Shown piece after piece: positions 44,711-52,857 of a DNA stretch of 64,000 nucleotides. The first letter of the stretch is position 1. Every line of letters starts with the position of its first letter. The notes under the pieces were generated by a model. It had not been told where the DNA came from, did not search any database, and worked only from the letters and a program-made list of their open reading frames with translations. The position numbers were made by a program, and so were the translations under genes. Origin of the DNA: Naasia lichenicola (GTDB taxonomy: Bacteria > Actinomycetota > Actinomycetes > Actinomycetales > Microbacteriaceae); NCBI RefSeq assembly GCF_004801885.1, contig NZ_SSSM01000004.1:512001-576000 (forward strand), in the 5' to 3' direction.

Positions 44711-46171
44711 ATGGGCGTGATCCAGAGACGCGAGGAGCGATTCGCGCACCTGCCCGTCGGGGTTCGGCTGCGCGACGGCCTCAGCTACTTCGCGTCCGCG
44801 ACTCCGGCCCGGTTCGCCGTGCTCATCTTCGTCGGCCTGATCGTGGTGTTCACGGTCCTCCTGCTGCTGCCCGGCATGACCGCAGACGGTGAGACGACCG
44901 ACTTCGCGGACGCGCTCTTCACCGCGACCTCCGCCATCTGCGTGACCGGCCTCTCGACCGTGAACATGGCCACCCACTGGTCGGAACTCGGCCACGTGAT
45001 CATCGTCATCGCGACCCAGCTCGGCGCGGTCGGCGTGCTCACCCTCGCGTCCCTGATGGGACTGGTCGTCTCCCGCCGGCTCGGCCTGCGTCAGCGGCTG
45101 CTCGCTGCCGGCGATGTCAATCCGATGGCACTCAACAAGGGAGGGTCCTCCGACTCCCCCGCCTCCCGGCTCGGCGAGGTCGGCGGGCTGCTCGCCACCG
45201 TCGCGCTCAGCGCCCTGGTCATCGAGGTCGGGGTGGCTCTGCTGCTGCTGCCCCGCATCCTGCTCGAAGGCGTCCCCATCCTCGACGCGCTCATCGAGGC
45301 CTTCTACTTCTCGGCGATGGCCTTCACCAACACCGGCTTCGTGTTCTCCGAGTCGGGCCTCACCCCGTACCTCGACGACGTCTGGTTCCTCGGCCTGCTG
45401 ATGATCGGCGTGGTCCTCGGCAGCATCGGCTTCCCGGTCATCTATGCCCTGAGCCGCAACCTCAAGCTGCGCAAGATCAAGTCGAACCGGCAGGCCCGCT
45501 GGTCGCTGCACGTCAAGCTCACCGTCGTCACGACCGTGATCCTGCTCGTGCTCGGCGCCGCCGCCTTCTCCATCCTCGAAGCCGACAACGGCTCCACGAT
45601 CGGCGGCCGCGGCCCGTTCCACCTGGGCTTCCAGGCCCTCTTCATGTCGGTCATGACCCGCTCCGGCGGCTTCTCGACCTTCGACATCGGCGACCTCAAC
45701 AATGCGAGCCTGCTCGTCACCGACATGCTGATGTTCATCGGCGGCGGATCGGCGTCGACGGCCGGCGGCATCAAGGTGACCACCATCGCGATCCTCTTCA
45801 TCGCGGCCTTCGCCGAGGCCCGAGGCAACGCGTCGATGGAGGCGTTCGAGCGCAAGATCCCGGGCGACGTGCTGCGGCTCGCGGTCAGCGTCGTGCTGTG
45901 GGGAGCCACGACGGTGGCGCTCTCGTCGATCATCCTGCTCCAGCTCACGGGCGACTCCCTCGACCGGGTGCTATTCGATGTGATCTCGGCCTTCGGCACC
46001 GCGGGACTGAGCACGGGCTTCACGGCATCGCTCGAGGACCCCGGCAAGTACGTGCTCACGGCCACGATGTTCATGGGCCGGATTGGTACAGTCACACTCG
46101 CCGCCGCGCTGGCGGCGAGTCAGCGACGGCAGCTGTTCACTCGAGCCGAGGAGAGGCCGATCGTTGGTTGA
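44711..46171 (+). CDS. trkH: Potassium uptake channel subunit TrkH/KtrB
   Basis: Membrane K+ (or Na+) translocation subunit. Four pore repeats are visible at TATSAICVTGLSTVN, AMAFTNTGFVFSE, VMTRSGGFSTFD and ISAFGTAGLSTGF, each with a filter Gly. At 486 residues it fits the KtrB/TrkH range. It overlaps the trkA gene by eight bases, so channel and gating ring are coupled. Confidence 0.93.
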   Translation: MGVIQRREERFAHLPVGVRLRDGLSYFASATPARFAVLIFVGLIVVFTVLLLLPGMTADGETTDFADALFTATSAICVTGLSTVNMATHWSELGHVIIVIATQLGAVGVLTLASLMGLVVSRRLGLRQRLLAAGDVNPMALNKGGSSDSPASRLGEVGGLLATVALSALVIEVGVALLLLPRILLEGVPILDALIEAFYFSAMAFTNTGFVFSESGLTPYLDDVWFLGLLMIGVVLGSIGFPVIYALSRNLKLRKIKSNRQARWSLHVKLTVVTTVILLVLGAAAFSILEADNGSTIGGRGPFHLGFQALFMSVMTRSGGFSTFDIGDLNNASLLVTDMLMFIGGGSASTAGGIKVTTIAILFIAAFAEARGNASMEAFERKIPGDVLRLAVSVVLWGATTVALSSIILLQLTGDSLDRVLFDVISAFGTAGLSTGFTASLEDPGKYVLTATMFMGRIGTVTLAAALAASQRRQLFTRAEERPIVG

Positions 46172-46832
46172 GCGGATCCCCCACAACGCCCCCGTGCTCG
46201 TGATCGGGCTCGGCCGCTTCGGCGCCGCGACCGCCGGGCAGCTGGATCGGCTCGACCGAGAGGTGCTCGCCGTCGACGAGAGCCTCGTCCTCGTGCAGAA
46301 ATGGTCCGAGCGGATCACCCACGCCGTGCAGGCCGACGCCCGCAGCATCGACGCCCTGCGTCAGCTCGGCGCGCAGGAGTTCAAGATCGCGGTCGTCGCG
46401 GTCGGCTCCTCGATCGAGGCGAGCGTGCTGATCACCGCGAACCTGGTGGACCTCGAGATCCCGCAGATCTGGGCGAAGGCCATCTCCAAGTCGCACGGCA
46501 AGATCCTCGAGCGGATCGGCGCCAACCATGTCATCTATCCCGAGGCGGAAGCGGGCGAGCGCACGGCTCACCTCGTCACCGGACGCATGCTCGACTACAT
46601 CCAGTTCGACGACGACTTCGCGCTGGTCAAGATGTATCCGCCAAAGCCCATCCGCGGCATCCCGCTGGACAAGTCGGAGGTGCGGCGGAAGTACCACATC
46701 ACCGTCGTCGGCGTGAAGTCGCCGGGCAAGCCATTCACATATGCGACAGGCCAGACGGTGGTCTCGGATCACGATCTGATCATCGCGTCGGGCACCAACG
46801 CCGACATCGAGCGCTTCGCCGGCCTCGCCTGA
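46164..46832 (+). CDS. trkA: Potassium channel regulatory subunit TrkA/KtrA
   Basis: RCK/KTN protein gating TrkH. VLVIGLGRFGAATAGQL is the nucleotide-binding Gly motif, with acidic VDES after strand 2; a TrkA-C domain follows (about 140-222). TTG 46164 with GGAGAGG upstream fits the domain start; the frame back to 46083 lies within trkH. Confidence 0.92.
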   Translation: MVERIPHNAPVLVIGLGRFGAATAGQLDRLDREVLAVDESLVLVQKWSERITHAVQADARSIDALRQLGAQEFKIAVVAVGSSIEASVLITANLVDLEIPQIWAKAISKSHGKILERIGANHVIYPEAEAGERTAHLVTGRMLDYIQFDDDFALVKMYPPKPIRGIPLDKSEVRRKYHITVVGVKSPGKPFTYATGQTVVSDHDLIIASGTNADIERFAGLA

Positions 46833-46860
46833 CCCTCGCCCTCGGTCGCGGCTCTTTCGC

Positions 46861-46941
46861 GGATCAGGCGATCGCACGCGGTTCAGGTGAAAATCGCCTG
46901 AACGACGTGCGAAACAGCAGAATCACCTGAACGGTGAAGAC
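46861..46941. repeat. Family D palindromic repeat, copy 2
   Basis: GGTTCAGGTGAAAATCGCCTGAAC core, then GCAGAATCACCTGAACGGTGAAG, aligned over about 80 bases with 17291-17393. It lies between converging trkA and proC. Confidence 0.8.
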
Positions 46942-46956
46942 GGCGGGTGCTGAGGC

Positions 46957-47811
46957 TCAGGAGAGCTGGGCGCCGAGCTCCTGGGCGCGGGCGAGAGCCG
47001 CCGCGGTCGCCGCGTCGAACGCATCCGGCAGTCCGCGCTCGTCGAAGACGGCGATGGCGCGCTCGGTCGTGCCGTTCGGGCTGGTCACCCGGCGCCGCAG
47101 CTCGGACGGCGGCACATCCGACTGCGCGAGGAGCGCCATCGCCCCGGCGAAGGTGCCGCGGGTGAGGGCCGCCGCATCGGCGGGATCGAGACCGCGAGCC
47201 ACGGCAGCCGCTTCGAGCTGCTCGACCAGATAGAAGACGTAGGCAGGTCCCGAGCCCGAGATGGTTGAGAGGGCGTCGATCTGCGATTCCGGAACCACCA
47301 CCACGGTCCCGACCTGCTCGAAGAGGTGTCGGACGAGGTCCAGCTGCTCATCCGAGACCGACGAGCCGGCGCTGAGTCCCGTGACACCGAGGCCGATCGC
47401 GGCGGGCGTGTTGGGCATGGCCCGCACGACGGCCGTGCCCGCCGGCAGTCGGCGCTCGATGGCGGCGGTCGAGACGCCCGCCGCCACGCTGACCACGATC
47501 GCGCCGGGCGCGAGCGAGCCGGCGATCTCCTCGGCGAGCTCGCCGATGCCCACGGGCTTCACTCCGAGCAGGACGATGCCGGCACCCACGGCGGCGGTCC
47601 GATTGGCGTCCGGGTCATCCGTCAGGGCGAGAGCGGTGACCCCCACGATGCCGTGCCATTCGGCCGAACGCGCGGAGCTGCGCGTGGTCAAGCGCAGCTC
47701 GCCGCCGCCCGCGCTCACACCACGGGCGATCGCACCGCCCATCGATCCAGCGCCGAGGATCGCGATGACGGGAAGGTCGACCGGTCGGCCGTCTGTCGGG
47801 CTCGCACTCAT
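46957..47811 (-). CDS. proC: Pyrroline-5-carboxylate reductase
   Basis: Last step of proline synthesis, NAD(P)H reduction of P5C. Rossmann GAGSMGGAIARGV (G-x-G-x-x-G), RAMPNTPAAIG, and the family signature SGSGPAYVFYLVEQLEAAA. Length 284. TAGGAT is six bases before the ATG (leaderless). Confidence 0.95.
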   Translation of the reverse strand: MSASPTDGRPVDLPVIAILGAGSMGGAIARGVSAGGGELRLTTRSSARSAEWHGIVGVTALALTDDPDANRTAAVGAGIVLLGVKPVGIGELAEEIAGSLAPGAIVVSVAAGVSTAAIERRLPAGTAVVRAMPNTPAAIGLGVTGLSAGSSVSDEQLDLVRHLFEQVGTVVVVPESQIDALSTISGSGPAYVFYLVEQLEAAAVARGLDPADAAALTRGTFAGAMALLAQSDVPPSELRRRVTSPNGTTERAIAVFDERGLPDAFDAATAAALARAQELGAQLS

Positions 47812-47883
47812 CCGCCCATCCTAGGATTGACGCCGAATCGAGCCCGTTCGCGGGCACGCAGCTCAACGGGATGGAGGTGGCGC

Positions 47884-48180
47884 ATGTCAGGTCATTCGCC
47901 GAATCTGCACGTCATCGAGGCGGCCATCAAGCAGTCCGAGCAGGTCAGGAGCGTCTCCGCGCTGATCGCCTTCGGTCGGTCCGACGGCGGAGTGTCGATC
48001 GTCACCCGGGTCGGGCTCTCGCCCCGACTCCGGCTGCCCGAGATCGTGGTGCTGATCGGCGAGATCGAGGCGCTCGTCGTCGCGGCCGATCCCGAGATCC
48101 GCAGCGTCTACGTCGAGCCGGACATCGCCGCCGATGCCGCCACCCCGACCGAGAACATCGTCATCCGGGCCCTCGATTGA
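47884..48180 (+). CDS. Small protein resembling a CDF C-terminal domain
   Basis: A 98-residue soluble protein. The pattern VSIVTRVGLSPRLRLPEIV, IGEIEALVVAADPEIRSVY and VEPD recalls the cytoplasmic ferredoxin-like domain of CDF exporters, without any membrane part; this likeness is weak. Its TGA overlaps a TTG that can start the amidotransferase gene. Function unknown. Confidence 0.55.
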   Translation: MSGHSPNLHVIEAAIKQSEQVRSVSALIAFGRSDGGVSIVTRVGLSPRLRLPEIVVLIGEIEALVVAADPEIRSVYVEPDIAADAATPTENIVIRALD

Positions 48181-48893
48181 ACGGGAGTGCCGCCGGATCG
48201 AAGACGGCGGTCGTCTTCCGGCACTCCCCCTCTGTGCACCTGGGCTCTCTGGAGGCTCCGCTGGTGGAGCGGGGCTACGGCATCCGGCATGTCGAGGTCG
48301 CGACAGAGGTCATCGATCCCCGGCTGGTCGCCGACGCCGATGTGCTGATCGTGCTCGGCGGCTCCATCGGCGCGTACCAGCAGGAGCTCTTCCCGTTCAT
48401 CGGCACCGAGCTCACCGCGATCCGCGCCCGGCTGGACGCGGGCACGCCCGTGCTCGGGGTGTGCCTCGGCGCCCAGCTGATGGCCGCCTCGCTGGGAGCG
48501 AAGGTGTATCCCGGACCGGTCCTGGAGATCGGCTTCGTCGACATCGACGCGGGAGACGACCCCGTGCTCGCGGTGTTCGACAAGCCCGTGCTGCAGTGGC
48601 ACGGCGACACCTTCGATCTGCCGGACGGAGCGGTCCCGGTCGCGACCGGCCGAACCTACGCCAATCAGGCATTCCGCTACGGCGAGCACGGCCTGGCGGT
48701 CCAGTTCCATCCCGAGGTGGACGGCGGGATGCTCCGCCAGTGGATCGTCGACGGGGTCGGCGAGCTGGCCGCGCAGGGCATCGACCCGCGGGTCTTCCGG
48801 GCCGACGGCGCTCGCCATGCCGACTCGCAGGCGGCCCGCGGCGCGCGGATGATGGAACGCTGGCTCGAATCCGTCGAGGCGCTCCCCCGCTGA
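48177..48893 (+). CDS. Class I glutamine amidotransferase
   Basis: Stand-alone GATase1 domain of the GMP-synthase/YLR126C type. Oxyanion GGSIGAYQQE, nucleophile C96 in GVCLGAQ, and H178/E180 in VQFHPEV complete the triad. The acceptor partner is unknown. TTG 48177 overlaps the preceding stop (TTGA); no better in-frame start is near. Confidence 0.86.
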   Translation: MNGSAAGSKTAVVFRHSPSVHLGSLEAPLVERGYGIRHVEVATEVIDPRLVADADVLIVLGGSIGAYQQELFPFIGTELTAIRARLDAGTPVLGVCLGAQLMAASLGAKVYPGPVLEIGFVDIDAGDDPVLAVFDKPVLQWHGDTFDLPDGAVPVATGRTYANQAFRYGEHGLAVQFHPEVDGGMLRQWIVDGVGELAAQGIDPRVFRADGARHADSQAARGARMMERWLESVEALPR

Positions 48894-48935
48894 TCCACAG
48901 AGCCGATTGCACGGACCCGCGCAGGCGACTGAGGG

Positions 48936-49412
48936 TCAGCGCCGGCGTCGGAAGAAGTCCTCCAAGAGGGCGGCGCTCTCGTCCGCCAGGACGCCGGTGG
49001 CGACCTCGACGCGGTGCGGCAGGCGGCGATCGCGGACCACGTCGTAGACGGAGCCGACCGCCCCGGCCTTGTCGTCCCATGCGCCGTAGACCAGCTGCGA
49101 GATCCGCGCCTGCAGCAGCGCTCCCGCGCACATCACACACGGCTCGAGGGTGACGACGAGCGTGCAGCCTTCGAGATTCCACGACCCGCGCGCCGCAGCC
49201 GCGCGCCGGATGGCGACGATCTCGGCATGCCCCGTCGGATCGGACTCCGCCTCCCGAGTGTTCAGTCCCTCGGAAAGCACCGCACCCGACTCGTCGAGCA
49301 CGAGCGCGCCGACCGGGACGTCGTCGCGGTCGCGGGCGAGGACCGCCAGCTCGAGGGCGCGCCGCATCGCATCTCGCCATGCCGCAGGGGTGCCCCCGAT
49401 CGCCTCGCCCAT
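48936..49412 (-). CDS. tadA: tRNA adenosine(34) deaminase
   Basis: Zinc deaminase making inosine at the wobble position of tRNA-Arg. Zinc/catalytic residues are H62 and E64 (GHAEIVAI) and C92, C95 (LEPCVMCAGAL); the TadA-type YGAWDDKAGAVGS follows. 158 residues. Divergent from upp. Confidence 0.93.
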   Translation of the reverse strand: MGEAIGGTPAAWRDAMRRALELAVLARDRDDVPVGALVLDESGAVLSEGLNTREAESDPTGHAEIVAIRRAAAARGSWNLEGCTLVVTLEPCVMCAGALLQARISQLVYGAWDDKAGAVGSVYDVVRDRRLPHRVEVATGVLADESAALLEDFFRRRR

Positions 49413-49443
49413 CTCACCCTTCCGGACCCTCTAGCCTGAGCCT

Positions 49444-50079
49444 ATGCGCGTGCACGTAGCCGACCACCCGCTCATCACCCACAAGCTCACGGTCCTCCGC
49501 GACCGCTCGACGCCGTCGCCGACGTTCCGCGCGCTGGCCGAAGAGCTCGTGACGCTGCTCGCCTATGAGGCGACTCGGGGCGTGCGCGTCGAGGAGGTGA
49601 CGGTCGAGACTCCGGTGGCAACGGCCCGCGGCCTCGCGATCGCTAACCCGAAGCCGCTCATCGTGCCCATCCTGCGCGCCGGGCTCGGAATGCTCGAAGG
49701 CATGACCAAGCTCATCCCGTCGGCGGAGGTCGGATTCCTCGGCATGGTCCGCGACGAGAAGACGCTCGAGCCGACCACCTACGCCGAGCGGCTGCCGGAC
49801 GATCTGTCGAACCGCCAGTGCTTCGTGCTCGATCCGATGCTGGCGACCGGCGGATCCCTGCTCGCCGCTATCGAGTTCCTGTTCGCCCGGGGCGCTCAGG
49901 ACGTCACCGCCGTCTGCCTGCTGGCCGCCCCCGAGGGTCTGGCATTCATCGAGGAGGCGACGGCCGGCCGAGAGGTGACCATCGTGCTGGGCGCGCTCGA
50001 CGAGAAGCTCAACGAGCTCGGCTACATCGTGCCGGGCCTGGGCGACGCGGGCGACCGCCTCTACGGCGTCGTCGACTGA
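49444..50079 (+). CDS. upp: Uracil phosphoribosyltransferase
   Basis: Salvage of uracil to UMP with [27 protein letters not shown]-like [14 protein letters not shown], the PRPP loop [11 protein letters not shown] and C-terminal [15 protein letters not shown] are all present. 211 residues. TAGCCT (49432-49437) is six bases before the ATG. Confidence 0.96.
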   Translation: MRVHVADHPLITHKLTVLRDRSTPSPTFRALAEELVTLLAYEATRGVRVEEVTVETPVATARGLAIANPKPLIVPILRAGLGMLEGMTKLIPSAEVGFLGMVRDEKTLEPTTYAERLPDDLSNRQCFVLDPMLATGGSLLAAIEFLFARGAQDVTAVCLLAAPEGLAFIEEATAGREVTIVLGALDEKLNELGYIVPGLGDAGDRLYGVVD

Positions 50080-50505
50080 GCCGACGTCCCCAGCATCCGT
50101 GATGCGGGGGACTTGACACCGCTCCCGTCGTCGAGGACCATTGCCTGCATGTCTGACTATTCGCGCACCCTGACCTCCCTCGAGGCCCTGGGATCTGCCG
50201 GCATGATGGCTGCCGGCCGCGCGATGTCGTGTCGAATGTGCCGCTGACGCTGGCTTCTCCCGCCCGTCACGGAGCAATCCGCCTCTGATCTCCCGGTCCA
50301 CAGGGCCTGAGATCGCCGATCCGCACCGAATCGTTGTCCTGCTTGCGCAGGCGCCGGTCCATCAGGAAGAGGCCGCTCCCGTCCGCCGCTCGCTCTGAGC
50401 CGGCAGGCACCGCCGAAGGCTGCGCAGCAGCTCCGGCCACTCGCACGACCCCAGCACTGCCGACCGCCATCGACGATGGCCCGGCCGCATCGAAAGCCAT
50501 CACCG
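50080..50505 (+). other. 426-bp leader before the winged-helix gene
   Basis: TTGACA (50113-50118), 17 bases, then GACCAT (50136-50141) form a promoter that fires at or next to the ATG of a 32-codon ORF (50149). The rest, to 50505, is GC-rich and holds no other convincing gene. A long 5' leader with a translated short ORF suggests attenuation. Confidence 0.5.
50149..50247 (+). CDS. 32-codon leader ORF
   Basis: MSDYSRTLTSLEALGSAG continues to a terminal AMSCRMCR. ATG 50149 sits eight bases after the -10 box of a promoter with a consensus -35, so it is probably leaderless. The Cys/Arg-ending peptide precedes a regulator gene by 258 bases and may be a regulatory uORF. Confidence 0.4.
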   Translation: MSDYSRTLTSLEALGSAGMMAAGRAMSCRMCR

Positions 50506-51252
50506 ATGTCCATCGCACCGCTCGACCGCCCCCGCACCTTCCGCCCCACCGCTGTCCCGCCCGTTTCCGCGGTCTCCACTCCGGAAGCCGACCAGGCACC
50601 CGCACCGCGGCTTCGCGTCGTCGCCGACGGCGTCGAAGCACGCGGATTCGTGCTCTACGTCGGCGTCGACGAGGCCAAGGCCCTCGCGGCCGGCACGAGT
50701 CTCGGCAGCCTCGTCGAGGCACTGAAGCGGGTCACCGCGGAGCATGTCGCCGCGGCCGAGACCTATGCGGCCGTGGCCCTGGCCCCGAAGGGCGCCGGTG
50801 GCCGCGACGTCGATGTCGTCCGGCTCGCGCTGCAGGATCCCGCGGCGCTCGCCAAGCACCGCGTCGAGGCGGAGGAGCCGGAGGGCGTCGCCGCCCGTGG
50901 CATCGTCATCGACATCTCTCGCAAGCGGGTCGTGCTCGACGACGAGGTCGTCCCTCTCACCTACAAGGAGTTCGAGCTCCTGCAGTACCTCGTGCTGCGC
51001 GAGGGCCGCACCATCGAGCGCGCGCAGATCATCGAGTCGCTCTGGCAGGCGAGCGAGGCCGCCGACGGGCAGGCCGGCATCGAGATCCCGAACGAGCGCA
51101 CCATCGACGTGCACGTGCGCCGCCTGCGCGCCAAGCTCGGCACCTACGAGAACATCGTGCGCACGGTGCGCGGAGTCGGCTATCGATTCGACCGCCACGC
51201 CGACGTGGTCATCAAGCACCCGCAGGGCGGACCGAGCCCCGACCGCTTCTGA
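50506..51252 (+). CDS. Receiver-less winged-helix (OmpR-type) regulator
   Basis: A 248-residue protein. The C-terminus (about 135-235) is an OmpR/PhoB effector domain: LTYKEFELLQYLVLREGRTI, RTIDVHVRRLRAKLG, TVRGVGYRFD. The N-terminus (about 40-130) has no Asp-phosphorylation receiver; it has an uncharacterised region with VLYVGVDEAKALAAGTSLGSL. ATG 50506 starts the conserved part. It likely answers to something other than a histidine kinase. Confidence 0.78.
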   Translation: MSIAPLDRPRTFRPTAVPPVSAVSTPEADQAPAPRLRVVADGVEARGFVLYVGVDEAKALAAGTSLGSLVEALKRVTAEHVAAAETYAAVALAPKGAGGRDVDVVRLALQDPAALAKHRVEAEEPEGVAARGIVIDISRKRVVLDDEVVPLTYKEFELLQYLVLREGRTIERAQIIESLWQASEAADGQAGIEIPNERTIDVHVRRLRAKLGTYENIVRTVRGVGYRFDRHADVVIKHPQGGPSPDRF

Positions 51253-51681
51253 GTCGAGGACGGGCCGACGACGGGCCGACGGCTGACAGAGGCCGAGCCG
51301 CGCGGACTGCGAGGTGGCTGAGGGTCAACTCCCAGGAAGAAAATCCCCGGAGGACTGGCGCTCCGTTACCAAACCGTTATATCTTCTAGATGCGTTAGTT
51401 GTTTGCTGTGGCAGCTACCGCGGAATGTGATTGCAGGACACTCTTGGTGCAAGGGAGAGGGTCGGTCGCTAGCCTCTGCGACCGGCCCTCAATCACGTTA
51501 AGCCCTCCCAGAGTACGGCGCCGATGCCGATCGCACCAGCATTCCTCACCTCAAGCGCCTGCCGCTGACTCTCGGTGATCTGCACACAGATCCGAAAGCG
51601 CCGCCACCCCCGATCGCGGAATTCCTCCGATGTTGCGTATTCCCTAAACTGGGAGTCCGATCGGCGCCGAAGGAGGCACGC
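51253..51681 (+). other. 429-bp stretch with a possible small RNA
   Basis: No gene is seen. An AT-rich patch TTATATCTTCTAGAT (about 51377-51391), unusual here, resembles a promoter core, and a strong hairpin at 51458-51489 follows some 70-100 bases later. TAAACT and AAGGAGG upstream of 51682 serve the MarR gene. Confidence 0.4.
51458..51489 (+). terminator. Hairpin, terminator-like
   Basis: AGGGTCGGTCGC pairs with GCGACCGGCCCT (one G-U) around an 8-base loop. No T-run follows, so termination is uncertain. It would end a transcript from the AT-rich patch near 51380, or the winged-helix transcript. Confidence 0.5.
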
Positions 51682-52116
51682 ATGGCTCAGTCCCCTGCCG
51701 TCGACGCATGGGAGTCACTGTTCCGCGCTCAGGTGAGCATGGCGCGGTACCTGAACGGGACGTTCCCGAAAGAGGTCTCGTTCAACGAGTACGACGTCCT
51801 GTTCAACCTGTCCCGGCAGCCCGACCGCGCCTGCCGGCTGCGTGAGCTGACCGACCGCGTGCTCCTCACCCAGCCGAGCATCAGCCGCCTGGTGGATCGA
51901 CTCGTCGGACGCGGCTGGCTCGCCAAGCATCCCGACGAGCTCGACGGCCGAGGCACCATCGTGCAGATGACCGACGCGGGCCTCGCGGTCTACCGCGACA
52001 TCGCCCGCGTGCACGCCCGCGCGATCGAGTCGCGGATCGGCGGCGCGCTCGACACGGACGAGCTCGATGAGCTGCGCGCTCTCTGCGAGCGGGTCCGGCT
52101 GTCCGCCGACACCTGA
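51682..52116 (+). CDS. MarR-family transcriptional regulator
   Basis: A 144-residue winged-helix repressor: FNEYDVLFNLSRQPDRACRL, LLTQPSISRLVDRLVGRGWL as recognition helix, and wing RGTIVQMTDAG. Ligand unknown. AAGGAGG precedes the ATG. No target gene is adjacent on the same strand; it is followed by a perfect terminator. Confidence 0.9.
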   Translation: MAQSPAVDAWESLFRAQVSMARYLNGTFPKEVSFNEYDVLFNLSRQPDRACRLRELTDRVLLTQPSISRLVDRLVGRGWLAKHPDELDGRGTIVQMTDAGLAVYRDIARVHARAIESRIGGALDTDELDELRALCERVRLSADT

Positions 52117-52184
52117 GACCTGCGTCTCACGCACCTGCCCGACGACGCGGCTGCGTGGCCTGGACTGACGAACACGACTGACTC

Positions 52185-52214
52185 TGCCGGTGGCGGAGCG
52201 CTCCGCCACCGGCA
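52185..52214 (+). terminator. Terminator after the MarR gene
   Basis: Perfect 13-bp stem TGCCGGTGGCGGA / TCCGCCACCGGCA around a GCGC loop, 69 bases after the stop codon. Confidence 0.8.
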
Positions 52215-52857
52215 TCAGTCAACGGGCAACATCCGGGTTCTCGCCTCGGATCTCGTCGGTGTGGGTGGGACCGACCGCCTCATTGCCACGAGGTCGTCCG
52301 ACTGCCTGCCGTGCGGGGGACACGACATCGGGTAGCTTTCGAATCGACATTTCGCGAGGCCATCACTAGCGCTCCAACCTCGTTTTCGAGGCTATCGCGG
52401 GGGCCCGGGGGCGAAACGAGAATGTCCCCCGGATGATCGCGACCCCGATGGAATTGTCCCCCGATGGCTATGCGTGGCATCCCGCCGACGAGGCGACAGG
52501 GCAGAAGAATAAAGGCGGGACAGGAGCCCTACCTCCCGTCCCGCCGTCGACCTGTCCCCCATACGAGGGGCATATCGACCCTCCCCTCCGATCCGAACCT
52601 CGGAGAGGGAAGCTGAACCTGGCCGCCTCGTCCTGGGGGAAAGACGAGGCGGCCAGCACTGCCTCCCGAGGGGCGCGTAGGGCTTGGGGGAAACCGGACG
52701 CAGCACCGCTCGGGTACGCGAGGACTCCAGCTCATCTCGGGGTGGAGACGACTGGGTTCAGGCCTCGGGTAAGGCGTTACTCACGCTACGGGGTCCCCCT
52801 AAATGCGGACAGAACCAAATCAGGGGGCACTCGAACGGGGGCATCTACGCTGATGCC
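52215..52857. other. 643-bp non-coding block with strong hairpins
   Basis: No convincing gene. Three strong hairpins follow each other: 52514-52545 (GGCGGGAC...GTCCCGCC), 52582-52610, and 52619-52656 (perfect 14-bp stem, loop CTGGGGGAAA). TGTCCCCC occurs at 52423, 52455 and 52553, and TGGGGGAAA at 52634 and 52685, allowing pairing between them. The right end carries TACGCT, the -10 box of the photolyase gene. It looks like a structured RNA or cis element; no known RNA (rnpB, ssrA, ffs, common riboswitches) is recognised. Confidence 0.5.
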
